The position numbers were made by a program, and so were the translations under genes. Positions 9,145 to 17,974 of a stretch of 54,035 nt of DNA are shown here, one piece after another; the first letter of the stretch is position 1, and each line of letters starts with the position of its first letter. The notes under the pieces were generated by a model, which had not been told where the DNA came from, ran no database searches, and worked only from the letters and a program-made list of their open reading frames with translations. Origin of the DNA: Pseudomonadales bacterium (GTDB lineage: Bacteria; Pseudomonadota; Gammaproteobacteria; Pseudomonadales; Azotimanducaceae); NCBI GenBank assembly GCA_022827245.1, contig JAJDTI010000166.1:1-54035 (forward strand), given 5' to 3'.

Positions 9145-9599
9145 CCCCGGACCTCGTGGATAGTCAATTCGTTGCTGTCGCTGTCGAGTTCCCAAAACTC
9201 GACACTTGGCGGAATCATGTGCTCCTGTGTACGGAGGAAATACTCCAGCAGCGTTTCGTCCCGCCTAGGACGGACGCTCCGCTCGACGATGAAGATCTTT
9301 CTGTATTCCGGCGGTGCCATGTAAAAGTAGAACATGGCCTCCGCCCAGTTCTTCATCTTTGCACTCGGCACGTTGCCGCCGGAAGTCCATGTGTGGGACT
9401 TGCACTCTACGATTACCTTGGGGATTTCGGACCCTAGGTCGAAGGCGTGGCCCTTTCGAACGGCACCGAGGCCGCACGGAACCTTGTGGTCTGATTCCAG
9501 TCGGAGGCCCTGTTCGGCAAGTACCTTCCGCGCTTTCTCTTCGAACGCCCGGCCGACATGGGAGTTGCTGATCGATCCTTCCCTCTGGAAATTCTTCAC
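9141..9599 (-). CDS. Small PD-(D/E)xK nuclease-fold protein inside the hsd operon
   Basis: This 152-residue protein has a core like that of restriction-endonuclease-fold enzymes: Asp54 in GHAFDLG, then a strand VIVECKSH giving Glu65-x-Lys67. This is the order and spacing of a PD-(D/E)xK active site. The helix before it (GRAFEEKARKVLAEQG) fits the usual first helix. The gene starts with GTG overlapping the hsdS stop by 4 nt and ends overlapping the hsdM ATG by 4 nt, so it is translated with the methylase and specificity subunits. It is not a standard component of type I systems. It could be a Vsr-like repair nicking enzyme, an extra restriction activity or a structural adaptor; the fold call is from motifs only. 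Confidence 0.7.
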   Translation of the reverse strand: MKNFQREGSISNSHVGRAFEEKARKVLAEQGLRLESDHKVPCGLGAVRKGHAFDLGSEIPKVIVECKSHTWTSGGNVPSAKMKNWAEAMFYFYMAPPEYRKIFIVERSVRPRRDETLLEYFLRTQEHMIPPSVEFWELDSDSNELTIHEVRG

Positions 9600-11119
9600 G
9601 GCTCTGCCCTCCTCTTGTGCCCTCTTGTCGGCGTCTTCGCCCGTTGCGCCCGGAGCCGTGAAACGAGGACGGACGCCGGTTCATCGGTCGAATCCTGCAA
9701 GACAAGCTGGCCGGAGAAGGCTTGGTTAAGGATGGACTGACGAAGTGACTCGGCTCGTTCGAGGGAAGATTCAATCTCTACGATCAGCATTTCGGCAGCT
9801 CCAAGACGGGCATCGAGAGTCCGGACGATTTCGGCCTGTTCCATTAGCGAGGGCAGGGGAAGCACAAACTCAGAGACGTGGCTCTGATTGATCTTGTAGA
9901 TGCCTGCAGTCGTGCGCGCTGCCGTTTCAATCTGCTGCCGCACAGTCCACGAATTCCAAGAAAAGAGAAAGTAGTCGGGTCGGATAGCACTCGTGTCCAG
10001 GCGGACCCGGATCATCGTGTCAGGAAAGGCGATGGGTGGAGGATCATCCAGAACGCGGCCGCCAATACCGACCAGCTTCTTGCTGCCATTGCCTCGCGCT
10101 ACGAATATGTCATCGCGACTCACCAAGAACGGTCTTGGATCGTCGCTGCTCCAGTTGCCTTCCTTGAACTCGTGAAGATCAATCTTGCCGTTTTTGAGCG
10201 CTGTAAGGCGAAGTACGGGAAAACCCCCTACCTTGTCCTTCACGGATCGACCATTGACAAGAGGCGCGTCGAGGAGGGCGCGAACGCGGACGCGCGGCCA
10301 AGGCAGTTGATCCGATGTGCGTAGGAGGCCAAACTCCTCACGTGGTTTTGGCTTCGCGGGTTTCGGTCCCTTCGATCCACACTTCCCCCATTCGTCCACC
10401 GCTCTCTGCCAGTCATACAGCGCGCTTCGGTGGCTGCCCTCTCGTTCCTCACGAATTCGGGCCAAAAGTGCGTCTGGGCTCTCCAGCTTGTCGGGGTTCT
10501 CCGCCCGCCAGTCGGCGGTGAGACGGCCTTCGAACGCGGACTTGAGCAGCGACTGGCGGTAGAGATTAATCATCCTTCGCGCGGTGCGAAGGCTTTCGAC
10601 TCCCCTGTCGATCTCGTCGAACAAGGCCTCGATCCTCTCGACGATGCGGCGTTGCTCGTTGGGTGGTGGCAACGCGATTGGCCACGCTTTCAGAAGACCC
10701 TGCGAAATGTTCGGCTGTGCTCCACCTTTGCCTTCCCGAACCAGCGCACTCTTTTCGGAGCGCAGAAAGTAATAGAGAAACTCGGATGAAACAACGCCGT
10801 TGATCGGTCGTGCAACGGCGCACGCTTGGTTGGTGGACGCATCGATCCCCCAGATAGAGACCTTTCCAATCGTCGCGCCGTACATGGCGATACCAACAGA
10901 ACCCTTGGGGAAGACTTTGGCGCTGCTGTTTTTGACGCCAAGCTCTGTGAGCTTCTCTTCGGTTTCAAGGACGTACTTCTCGGTCAACTCGCCAGTCTTG
11001 ACCCAAGGGATATCGCCGCCAAAGAAGTCTGCTCGTTTTCTGCTGGGGGTCCCTCCGGACGACCAATCTGCCACAACGCGTAAGGTTGTAGCGGTCCATC
11101 CATTCGGCAAATCCATCAT
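9596..11119 (-). CDS. hsdS: Type I restriction-modification specificity subunit
   Basis: The 507-residue HsdS contains two target-recognition domains, beginning near LPNGWTATTLRVVADWSSGG and again near LPWPRVRVRALLDAPL. Each is followed by a conserved helical spacer: PPPNEQRRIVERIEALFDEI and PLPSLMEQAEIVRTLDARL. Two such repeats recognise the two halves of a split DNA sequence and hold the HsdM and HsdR subunits. The frame stays open far upstream into hsdR, but the ATG at 11117-11119 overlaps the hsdR TGA as ATGA and gives the expected family N-terminus. The stop overlaps the GTG of the small nuclease-like gene. The recognition sequence cannot be read from the protein. Confidence 0.93.
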   Translation of the reverse strand: MMDLPNGWTATTLRVVADWSSGGTPSRKRADFFGGDIPWVKTGELTEKYVLETEEKLTELGVKNSSAKVFPKGSVGIAMYGATIGKVSIWGIDASTNQACAVARPINGVVSSEFLYYFLRSEKSALVREGKGGAQPNISQGLLKAWPIALPPPNEQRRIVERIEALFDEIDRGVESLRTARRMINLYRQSLLKSAFEGRLTADWRAENPDKLESPDALLARIREEREGSHRSALYDWQRAVDEWGKCGSKGPKPAKPKPREEFGLLRTSDQLPWPRVRVRALLDAPLVNGRSVKDKVGGFPVLRLTALKNGKIDLHEFKEGNWSSDDPRPFLVSRDDIFVARGNGSKKLVGIGGRVLDDPPPIAFPDTMIRVRLDTSAIRPDYFLFSWNSWTVRQQIETAARTTAGIYKINQSHVSEFVLPLPSLMEQAEIVRTLDARLGAAEMLIVEIESSLERAESLRQSILNQAFSGQLVLQDSTDEPASVLVSRLRAQRAKTPTRGHKRRAEP

Positions 11120-13884
11120 GCCGCGAGGGCTTCGTTCATCTCGGACATGACCTTGTCCATCCTGTCGCCGAACAGGACGTACATGCGTCCAAGACCGCCA
11201 TGCGCGTCGAACGGAGCTAGGTCCAGGTCGCCCCGCTCGATGGTGAACGACGTTTCGAGGTGATCGCGGATCATTCGCAGCCAGGACATCTGTTCTTCGG
11301 AGAATTTCTCTCCGGCCCCGGCATGACGACTCAGGATCCAGGTCTGGAAGTTCCGCCTGACCCGGTCGGAGTGGCGAGTCAAGGTCTCGTCCAGCCCGCA
11401 CACGCGCCGGACGAGGGCGACAAGGGCGGTCAGTTCGTTGACCGGGTTCCTGCCCCTGTAGCCGTCGAGGTGCGCAAAGGCTGCCCAAACGGTGAGCGGC
11501 GCCAGGCGTGGACGCTCCTGCCTGAGCTGTGCGAGCAAGTCTTTGATCATCGCGTAGGTCACCTCGACACGGCGCGCGGGCTGGGCAAAGAAGATCGCAA
11601 GCGCGTCGATCTCGTCGCGGTTGTCGTTCAGGTATTCCTCGAAATCCTGCGTGATCTGATTGGCGTTCGCGGCCAGGTCGCCGTCCCATTCGGCACGCAG
11701 AAGCGTGTCCAGGTTGTCGTGGTCGATAATTTGCTCGGTGTCGCGGCGAATGGTGTCCATCAGGTTGATGACCGGGCCGGTGAAGACGTTGGCCGCGCGC
11801 TTGATCCGCTGCTCACGCGCTGTCTGCAAGGCGGAATCGTCGGGCTCCGGATTGCCGGCGGCGATGGCGTCCGCCTCGACCTTGTCGGCATCGATTGCGT
11901 CGAAGAGGTCGCGGACGAGGACGGAGAGCGTCTTGCCTACGGCCTGCTCGATCTTCGTCAGGTCTTGGGCGTCGAGCCTGTTGTCGAGGCGCGAGAGGCG
12001 CCCGGCCAGCGAGCTGACCGTCTCCTCGGACCGGTCGCCCATCATCAGCGCGGTCGCGAGGTCCTTGAACGGGACCGACGGCTTCGTGTCGAGTGGCTGA
12101 CTGGCGGTCTTGATCGACTTCGTCACGCCGACGGCGTCGACGATGACGTAGTGCGTCTTGGCTTGAGCGGACGGAGTGACCTTCCGGAGGTCGTCCGGCA
12201 TGAGAACACGGGTGCCGCGGCCCTTCATCTGCTCGAAGTAGCTGCGGGACTTGACGTCGCGCATGAACAGCAGGCATTCGAGAGGCTTGACGTCAGTGCC
12301 GGTGGCGATCATGTCCACGGTGACGGCGATGCGCGGGTGGTAGTCGTTGCGGAAGGCCGTAAGCGACGACTTCGGGCTTTTGGCCGCGTTGGTGATCTTT
12401 CGGCAGAACTGGTTGCCTTCGCCGAACTCCTGCCGGACCGTCTGGATGATGTCGTCGGCGTGGCTGTCGGTCTTGGCGAAGACCAGCGTCTTGGGAAGCT
12501 CCTCTCGGCCCGGGAAGATGTTCCGCCAGTTGTCGCGAAAAGCACGGATGACGGTACGAATCTGATCGGGGTTCACGACCGAGCGGTCGAGTTGGGTTGC
12601 GGTGTAGTCCGCCCGCTCGTCATGGACTTCCCAGCGTCGCGCCCGAGTCTGGCGTTCCCGCTTCTCGACGAGCTGCTTGTCCTCGATGGTTGCACCGCGT
12701 TGCGTGACCAGCGTATCGATCAGATAGATCTCGTTTCCGACGTTGACCTTGTCCGCCACGGCCTCTTCGTGGGTGTACTCGCTGACCACATTCTTCCGGA
12801 AGAAACCGTAGGTTCGGTTGTCCGGGGTGGCGGTGAGGCCGATCAGGTAGGCATCGAAGTACTCGACGACCTGACGCCACAGGTTGTAGATCGAGCGGTG
12901 GCACTCGTCGATGACGACGACATCGAAGTACTCGGGCGGCAGGGCCGCGTTGTAGACGACGGGAAGCGGCTCCCTGGGGCGCCACCGACGCTCCTCGGGA
13001 TGTTCCTCTTCCATCGCGTCGTCGAACTCCTCCCCCTTGAGCGTCGCGTACATGCGCTGGATGGTGGAGATGACTACCTGTACGTCGTCGGCGATAGAGG
13101 GCGACTTCAGGCGCTGGACGTTGTAGAGCTCCGTGAACTTGCGGTTGTCGTCGTTGGGCAGGAAGGCCATGAATTCCTGCTCGGCCTGTTCGCCGAGATT
13201 GCGCGTGTCGACGAGAAAGAGGACGCGCTCGGCACCGGCGTGCTTGAGCAGCCGGTAGACCTGAGTGATCGCGGTGAAGGTCTTGCCGGACCCCGTGGCC
13301 ATCTGGACGAGCGCGCGGGGCCTGTCGGCCCGCAGCGAAGCCTCGAGTTTAGTGATGGCCTTGATCTGGCACTCGCGCAGGCCGGCGGGGTTGAGAGGCG
13401 GGAGCGAGGCGATACCTGTCCGAAACGACATCCGTGCCCGCGCATGGGCCTTGAGCGTCGCAGGGCGGTGGAAGGTGAAGACCTCCCGGGATCGCGGATT
13501 CGGGTCGCGCCCGTTCGTGAACCGCGTAATCTGCCCCGTGCTCTCGTACAGAAACGGCAGCGGCTCGGCATTGGATACCCATTTGAGTTCGGCGTTGGCG
13601 TACCGTTCTGACTGCTCCTCGACGGTGGTGATCCTTTCGCCCCAGGCGTCCGGTTTGGCTTCGACGACACCGACGGCCTGCCGTTCGCAGAAGAGGACAT
13701 AGTCGGCGGGGCCAGTGTCGGTGGGGTATTCGCGCACTGCGATGCCCGAGCCGGCGCTGAAGTCGATGGCATCCCTGTCCTGTACGTGCCAGCCCGCTGC
13801 CCGGAGGCGGTCGTCTATGCGGTCGCGCGCAACCTCCTCGGGAGTCTGGTTCACATCGTGTGGCATGCCGTGACCGTCAGACAC
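11116..13884 (-). CDS. hsdR: Type I restriction enzyme endonuclease/translocase subunit
   Basis: HsdR of 922 residues. The N-terminal nuclease domain shows Asp61 (GPADYVLF) and Glu75-Ala-Lys77 (VVEAKP), the PD-(D/E)xK set. The translocase motor has Walker A MATGSGKT (195-202), DECH (326-329), LTATP, and later motifs MIATGTDVKPLECL and QMKGRGTR. The C-terminal helical region resembles the EcoEI-type R subunit that docks on the methylase. It cuts unmodified DNA after ATP-driven translocation. The annotated start is GTG at 13882-13884; an in-frame ATG at 13864-13866 is an alternative. It lies 57 bp downstream of a vapC-like gene on the same strand and may share its transcript. Confidence 0.95.
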   Translation of the reverse strand: MSDGHGMPHDVNQTPEEVARDRIDDRLRAAGWHVQDRDAIDFSAGSGIAVREYPTDTGPADYVLFCERQAVGVVEAKPDAWGERITTVEEQSERYANAELKWVSNAEPLPFLYESTGQITRFTNGRDPNPRSREVFTFHRPATLKAHARARMSFRTGIASLPPLNPAGLRECQIKAITKLEASLRADRPRALVQMATGSGKTFTAITQVYRLLKHAGAERVLFLVDTRNLGEQAEQEFMAFLPNDDNRKFTELYNVQRLKSPSIADDVQVVISTIQRMYATLKGEEFDDAMEEEHPEERRWRPREPLPVVYNAALPPEYFDVVVIDECHRSIYNLWRQVVEYFDAYLIGLTATPDNRTYGFFRKNVVSEYTHEEAVADKVNVGNEIYLIDTLVTQRGATIEDKQLVEKRERQTRARRWEVHDERADYTATQLDRSVVNPDQIRTVIRAFRDNWRNIFPGREELPKTLVFAKTDSHADDIIQTVRQEFGEGNQFCRKITNAAKSPKSSLTAFRNDYHPRIAVTVDMIATGTDVKPLECLLFMRDVKSRSYFEQMKGRGTRVLMPDDLRKVTPSAQAKTHYVIVDAVGVTKSIKTASQPLDTKPSVPFKDLATALMMGDRSEETVSSLAGRLSRLDNRLDAQDLTKIEQAVGKTLSVLVRDLFDAIDADKVEADAIAAGNPEPDDSALQTAREQRIKRAANVFTGPVINLMDTIRRDTEQIIDHDNLDTLLRAEWDGDLAANANQITQDFEEYLNDNRDEIDALAIFFAQPARRVEVTYAMIKDLLAQLRQERPRLAPLTVWAAFAHLDGYRGRNPVNELTALVALVRRVCGLDETLTRHSDRVRRNFQTWILSRHAGAGEKFSEEQMSWLRMIRDHLETSFTIERGDLDLAPFDAHGGLGRMYVLFGDRMDKVMSEMNEALAA

Positions 13885-13941
13885 GCTCGTCCGTGACCCG
13901 GGCGTGCAGGTGCGGACTCTCCCCGGTGACCGGATCGACGA

Positions 13942-14397
13942 TCATCGCGGTTCTGCGGTCCAAGGGTCTACTGCGTCCACACCTGTATCGCGGAACTCGC
14001 TCGTGTTCCGGGTCAGCACGGCTAGTCCGCGGGTGGCTGCGGCGGCCGCGAGAAAGTCATCCGGCAGGTGATCGTCGAGCGGCTCCCCGCGACGGCGCCT
14101 GTCTTCCATGATCCGTGCACACGTCCGGGCGTCGTCCAGCGACCAGTCGACGATCCTGTCCTCGAACAGTTCGACGAGAAGATCGTGGAAACGGTCGGCG
14201 AGGCCGTCGCGGCGCCGACCGGAAGGTAGCCTGCCTATGCCATCAAGGATCTCCCAGACGCTGATGGAGCAGAGCCCGAGACCTTCGTCCGCGACCGAGT
14301 CCAAGAAGGCTGCCACGCCTGGTTCCGGCCGGGGCCGCATCATCTCGGAGACAACGTTCGTGTCGATCAGCCACGCGAGAGGGGCGGTCACTGTCAA
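13942..14397 (-). CDS. vapC: VapC/FitB-like PIN-domain toxin
   Basis: The 151-residue protein has the PIN-domain ribonuclease pattern: WLIDTNVVSE at the N-terminus (first acidic residue), SISVWEIL with the second acidic residue, and DDFLAAAAATRGLAVLTRNTSEF with the C-terminal Asp and the (L/V)xTRN strand. VapC toxins cut specific RNAs, commonly tRNA or rRNA. The start is TTG at 14395-14397, overlapping the antitoxin stop as TTGA, or GTG at 14389-14391. Its antitoxin is encoded immediately upstream, the normal VapBC order. It sits directly upstream of hsdR on the same strand, so the pair may help retain the restriction operon or the island. Confidence 0.9.
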   Translation of the reverse strand: MTVTAPLAWLIDTNVVSEMMRPRPEPGVAAFLDSVADEGLGLCSISVWEILDGIGRLPSGRRRDGLADRFHDLLVELFEDRIVDWSLDDARTCARIMEDRRRRGEPLDDHLPDDFLAAAAATRGLAVLTRNTSEFRDTGVDAVDPWTAEPR

Positions 14398-14645
14398 TCT
14401 TCTGTCGAGAACGACAAGGGCGTGTAGCCGGTGCGCGGGCGTGCAGGGAGTTCGATGCCGTGCTGCTCTCCGAAGTGGCGCGCGAAGGCTTCGGAGGGCA
14501 GCGGGCGGCCTTCGGTCTTCTCGCGCTTCTCGTGGATCATGCGGCGCACGAACTCCTCCATCGATACGCCGGCCTGTCGGGCCTCGCGTTTCAGCCAGGA
14601 CTTGTCGGCGGGATCGATGTCGCGGACTGTGATGCTCGTACTCAC
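14394..14645 (-). CDS. vapB: VapB/FitA-like ribbon-helix-helix antitoxin
   Basis: The proposed 83-residue product starts with STSITVRDIDPADKSWLKR, an N-terminal ribbon-helix-helix strand and helix as in FitA-type antitoxins, followed by AGVSMEEFVRRMIHEKR (second helix) and a C-terminal tail likely to wrap the toxin. I chose GTG at 14643-14645 because GGAGG stands about 6 nt upstream; a longer frame to 14699 would add a non-conserved leader. Such antitoxins bind their own operator and repress the operon, so an operator near 14646-14720 is expected but not recognised by eye. Confidence 0.85.
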   Translation of the reverse strand: MSTSITVRDIDPADKSWLKREARQAGVSMEEFVRRMIHEKREKTEGRPLPSEAFARHFGEQHGIELPARPRTGYTPLSFSTED

Positions 14646-14699
14646 GGCGCTGCCTCCTCCGGCTAGGCGCATGCCTACGGAGCAGACACGCGCCAGCAA

Positions 14700-15857
14700 A
14701 TTATGCTGTCAGATGGGCGGAAGTCAAAACGGGGCTATGGCGGGAACGAGCTTGACGTTCGTCCCGAACGGACATCCACGCGACCCGCACGACGCGACCA
14801 CTTGTATGGCGTGATCTGAGCGGCGGTTGAAGCGAATTCCCGACGGTCGGACCCAGAAGGATCCTGCGACATGCCGCGACTACGCGCTGTCACTACCCCC
14901 GGGACTGTCGCAGGCCGTTTCGGCGTCTGGCCGAGAGGGGATGCGCGCGACGGGGAAGTAGGTAGTGACAGCGCGCGAAACGGCGCTGGAGCGCAGCGGC
15001 GGTGCGGAATGCTAAACACGCGGCGGTCGTGCCGACTTGGTGCCGCATGGTAGGGTGGAGTCACTTTCGAGCCGCCTTGCGCGGCATGGTCGGCGGGAGC
15101 GCCGACAGACCGGGAGACCGGACGGCAGGCGGGAATCCTGCGTGAAGGGCGCGGCGGCCAGGCAGGCCACCGGCGTCCGGGTGCCGCTTCCGGGATGCTA
15201 GCGCATTCCGGAGTTCGCCGGGGAGATGCACCGGCATTCGGGCACGGATTCGCCATGCCGCTCTGAGGGGCGGCGGGGGCGGATCGCGGGATGCGCCGCT
15301 GCTTTGACGGGCGGCATAGACCAACATCCCGAACGCGTCAGCGTGGCGGCTTCGCGAGACCTTCGGAAAGCTCGCGGGCCACGACGGGACAGGTTGCTGT
15401 CCTTGATCGAGGCCGACGCTGTCGCGGCGACCGAGGCGGTCGCGGCGGCCGGGGAGGCATCCCCAGCCGTGGGCGGTCGAGAGACACCGCAAGCCGCGAC
15501 GCAATCGCCGCCGAACAAGAGGCCGCCGGCCACTGTCGCGAGACACGCCGGGGCCGCCGCAGGCGACGGCACGGCAACTGCATCGAAGGGCCTTGCACAG
15601 CAATGCGGGTCCGCATCGTCCTCGTCGAGGGACAGCGGATCGCCCAGCAAAACTGACCTCGCACGCCGGCCCGGCCCGCAGACGCGGCGCCGGGCGCGGC
15701 AGCTTCCCTCGTTTCCCCTCCGAAAAAAGTCCAGAGGCGCAATCGGCGCCGCTTCGGCGCAGGGCGTTCCGCGCGGTCCCGCGCTTAGCAGATTGCTACA
15801 AGCGCGGTGGTAGACCGGGTTCCCGGACAGGCGTATAGCGTCGGCCGGAGGTGGACG
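14700..15857. other. 1.1-kb interval without a recognised gene
   Basis: It separates the vapB promoter side from the second recombinase gene. Overlapping Arg/Ala/Pro-rich open frames occur on both strands between 15060 and 15810, with no family motif, and I regard them as chance frames in G+C-rich DNA. The interval contains a 15-bp inverted repeat (listed separately). A GGAGGTGG ribosome-binding site for the downstream integrase ends near 15853. Confidence 0.4.
14883..14975. repeat. Perfect 15-bp inverted repeat with 63-bp spacer
   Basis: CGCGCTGTCACTACC at 14883-14897 is followed by its exact reverse complement GGTAGTGACAGCGCG at 14961-14975. The match stops abruptly on both sides. The whole unit is 93 bp, a size compatible with a small non-autonomous element or a structured RNA. 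It lies in a region with no gene. Confidence 0.6.
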
Positions 15858-16721
15858 ATGCGCGACCTGAACTTCGACCTGAAGCGGCTGGAGAAGGCGC
15901 ACGGCGACGGCTCGCACGGGACGCGAAAGGCGCGCTCCTACGCGCTGGCGCAGATGGCGAGCACGCTGCACGATCTCGGCTTCAAGGGCCTGCGGGCGAC
16001 GGGGCTGAGGCGCAAGCACGCGGTGGCGCTGGTGCGCGAGTGGCGGCGCCAGGGGCGCTCGATCGGCACGATGAAGAACCGCATGGCGCATCTGCGCTGG
16101 TGGGCGGAGCGGATCGGCCGCCCGGCCGTAGTGCCCTCGAACGGAAACCTAGGCATCGCCAACCGCGAGTACGTGACCAACGAGGACAGGAGCATCGTGC
16201 TCGACCCGGACAAGCTGGCGCTGGTGAAGGACGAACACGTCGTCATGGCGCTGCGGATGGAGGCCGAGTTCGGCCTGCGGCGGGAGGAGGCGATCAAGTT
16301 CACGCCCTCGAGGGACGACCGGGGCGACCGCATCCGGCTGAAGGGCTCCACCACCAAGGGCGGTCGCCCCCGGGAGATTCCGGTACGCAACGACAGCCAG
16401 CGAAAGCTGCTCGACGAGGCGCGCCGCCTAACGGGCGGCGGCGCGCTGATCCCGCCCGACCGCAACTACAGGCAGCAGCTCAAGATCTACGAGAACCGGA
16501 CGCGGGAGGCGGGCCTGTACCGGATGCACGGGCTGCGGCACCACTATGCGCAGACCCGCTACGAGGAGATCACCGGATGGAAGTCGCCGGCGGCGGGCGG
16601 GCCTCGGCAGCGTTCTCTGACCGGGGCGCGGCGTCGGATCGACCGGGAGGCGCGCAGGGCCATCGCGCGCGAGCTATGGCATGACCGCCCGAGCGTCGTG
16701 TCGGTTTACGTCGGTAGCTGA
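15858..16721 (+). CDS. Tyrosine recombinase, Integrase_1-type (mobile-element integrase)
   Basis: The 287-residue protein has an N-terminal SAM-like DNA-binding region (about 1-100) and a C-terminal catalytic domain of the kind found in integrative conjugative elements. Catalytic candidates are Arg141 (FGLRREEAIKF), His224-Gly-Leu-Arg227 (MHGLRHHYAQTRYEE), His275 (RELWHDRPS) and Tyr284 close to the C-terminus (SVYVGS). The ATG at 15858 has GGAGGTGG upstream; a longer frame from 15807 lacks such support. It is unlike the P4-type integrase at the left end and lies in the middle of the island, so it may be left from an earlier element or may serve recombination of an internal segment. Substrate sites are unknown. 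Confidence 0.8.
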   Translation: MRDLNFDLKRLEKAHGDGSHGTRKARSYALAQMASTLHDLGFKGLRATGLRRKHAVALVREWRRQGRSIGTMKNRMAHLRWWAERIGRPAVVPSNGNLGIANREYVTNEDRSIVLDPDKLALVKDEHVVMALRMEAEFGLRREEAIKFTPSRDDRGDRIRLKGSTTKGGRPREIPVRNDSQRKLLDEARRLTGGGALIPPDRNYRQQLKIYENRTREAGLYRMHGLRHHYAQTRYEEITGWKSPAAGGPRQRSLTGARRRIDREARRAIARELWHDRPSVVSVYVGS

Positions 16722-16771
16722 AAGGTGCCGAACCGGGACGCGGGCGTCGCGCGCCCCGGCGGCATCGGGTG

Positions 16772-17311
16772 TCAGTGGCGGCTCGGTCGCCAGCCATTGT
16801 CGTCGAGCGAGTGACGCCACAGCTGCTCGGACTTCGGCTCCGGATCGGGCAGCGGCGACCAGTATGCGGCGCTCGGTTCCTTCTTCGGCCTCGCGTTCCA
16901 CGGCGATATCCCCAAGTCGAGGTTGCTCGCCCTGTGGACCCTGTCGGGCCGGGCGGCGAACTCGTCGACCACCGCGGCGTCGAGGGCGTCCTGGCGCTTC
17001 TGCGAGCGCTCGCTGTCGCGGTCTTCCCGGCACCGCGCACAAAGGAAGTCGCCCTCCAATCTCTTGCGGTAGGCGCACCTGCGGCAGCCGCCCTCCGCAG
17101 TCAGTGCCGCGCGCCTTCTGCGGCAACTGGCGGCCCGCCTGTCGAGGCAGCGCCGGCAGCTGGCGAACCAGCCTCTGTCGGGCTTGGGCGCCCGCTTCCG
17201 CCTACAGCGCGGTTGGGAACACTCCTCGGGCTCGTCGCGCAGGACGGCCTGCGGCACGAAACCCGGCGGGAGCTTGCCACTCCACTGGGCGATGAGGGTT
17301 GAGAGTTTCAT
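16772..17311 (-). CDS. Cysteine-rich zinc-ribbon-like protein of unknown function
   Basis: I do not recognise the family. The 179-residue product begins MKLSTLIAQWSGKLPPGF and has paired cysteines at 31/36, 52/55, 76/79 and 91/94, plus Cys63. Three of the pairs are CxxC, as in zinc ribbons or zinc knuckles, and the segment is very rich in Arg. The C-terminal third has no cysteines and includes FAARPDRVHRASNLDLGI. The ATG at 17309-17311 follows a GGAG at a good distance, and the frame is maintained to a stop, converging with the recombinase gene 50 bp away. A nucleic-acid-binding role is possible but only inferred from composition. Confidence 0.6.
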   Translation of the reverse strand: MKLSTLIAQWSGKLPPGFVPQAVLRDEPEECSQPRCRRKRAPKPDRGWFASCRRCLDRRAASCRRRRAALTAEGGCRRCAYRKRLEGDFLCARCREDRDSERSQKRQDALDAAVVDEFAARPDRVHRASNLDLGISPWNARPKKEPSAAYWSPLPDPEPKSEQLWRHSLDDNGWRPSRH

Positions 17312-17974
17312 GTCGTTCTCCGTTTCAGGGTTGCGACGCGGTGTGCGTCGGTGCCTGAACGGGCGGCACGCGCGCGCAGGGCGGTCACCTCGCGCCAGCG
17401 AGGTCGGAGCGCTAGCGGAGAACCGCCCGGTTGACCGCTCGAGCACGCGTGACACGCTGGAGGGCATACGACGGAGACGTCGTTGTTGGGACCGTCCAGC
17501 GCGGCGGGATACAGGGGATGCCGAGCAGCACGCGGGCTGTGGCTCAGCACGCCGGCGTTGCTCTTTTCGTGGCGGACAGCGGCAGCCCGACCGTCAAGCT
17601 GATGCGTCCCGTCGGTCGCCGCCTGAAGGTGCGTCATCCCGACGACAACTGCAGCATCTTGGAGATTTTCGGCGCCCCTCGGAGGTCGCCAAGCGTCAAC
17701 GATCGTTACCCGGAGGGACGAGGCTGATTGGGGGCTCGGTCGCATCGGGCGATAGAGAGCGCGGCCCGAAGGGCAACACCCCTCCCAATCGGTTGACACT
17801 TGGTAACTGCCTAGCGGCTCTCGGGACGGAGCCAGTCTGGGACGGCTGACTAGCCGTGTTCGGTAGATGTCCTAATAGGAAGTTGGCGCCGCACTAGAGC
17901 GGGAGCGGGAGTTCGGTTCGCAGGCTCCAGGGTCAAAGGATACGATTGAGGGAGACAACAAGGAGAAGTGCGAC
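17312..17974. other. 660-bp interval without a recognised gene
   Basis: Only overlapping low-information open frames are seen on both strands. A TTGACA hexamer occurs at 17793-17798, but I find no good -10 box at the right distance. The interval probably carries the divergent promoters of the zinc-ribbon-like gene and of the remnant and NACHT genes. Confidence 0.35.

Noticed and set aside
11260..13611. A 783-codon plus-strand open frame opposite hsdR
   Set aside because: No motif and no ribosome-binding site; it is the antisense of a well-supported HsdR.
15198..15813. Open frames on both strands upstream of the second recombinase
   Set aside because: They overlap one another, are low-complexity Arg/Ala/Pro/Ser, and show no motif or ribosome-binding site.
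17793..17798. TTGACA as a sigma-70 -35 box for the NACHT gene
   Set aside because: No acceptable -10 hexamer lies 16-18 bp downstream, and the distance to the gene is nearly 300 bp.
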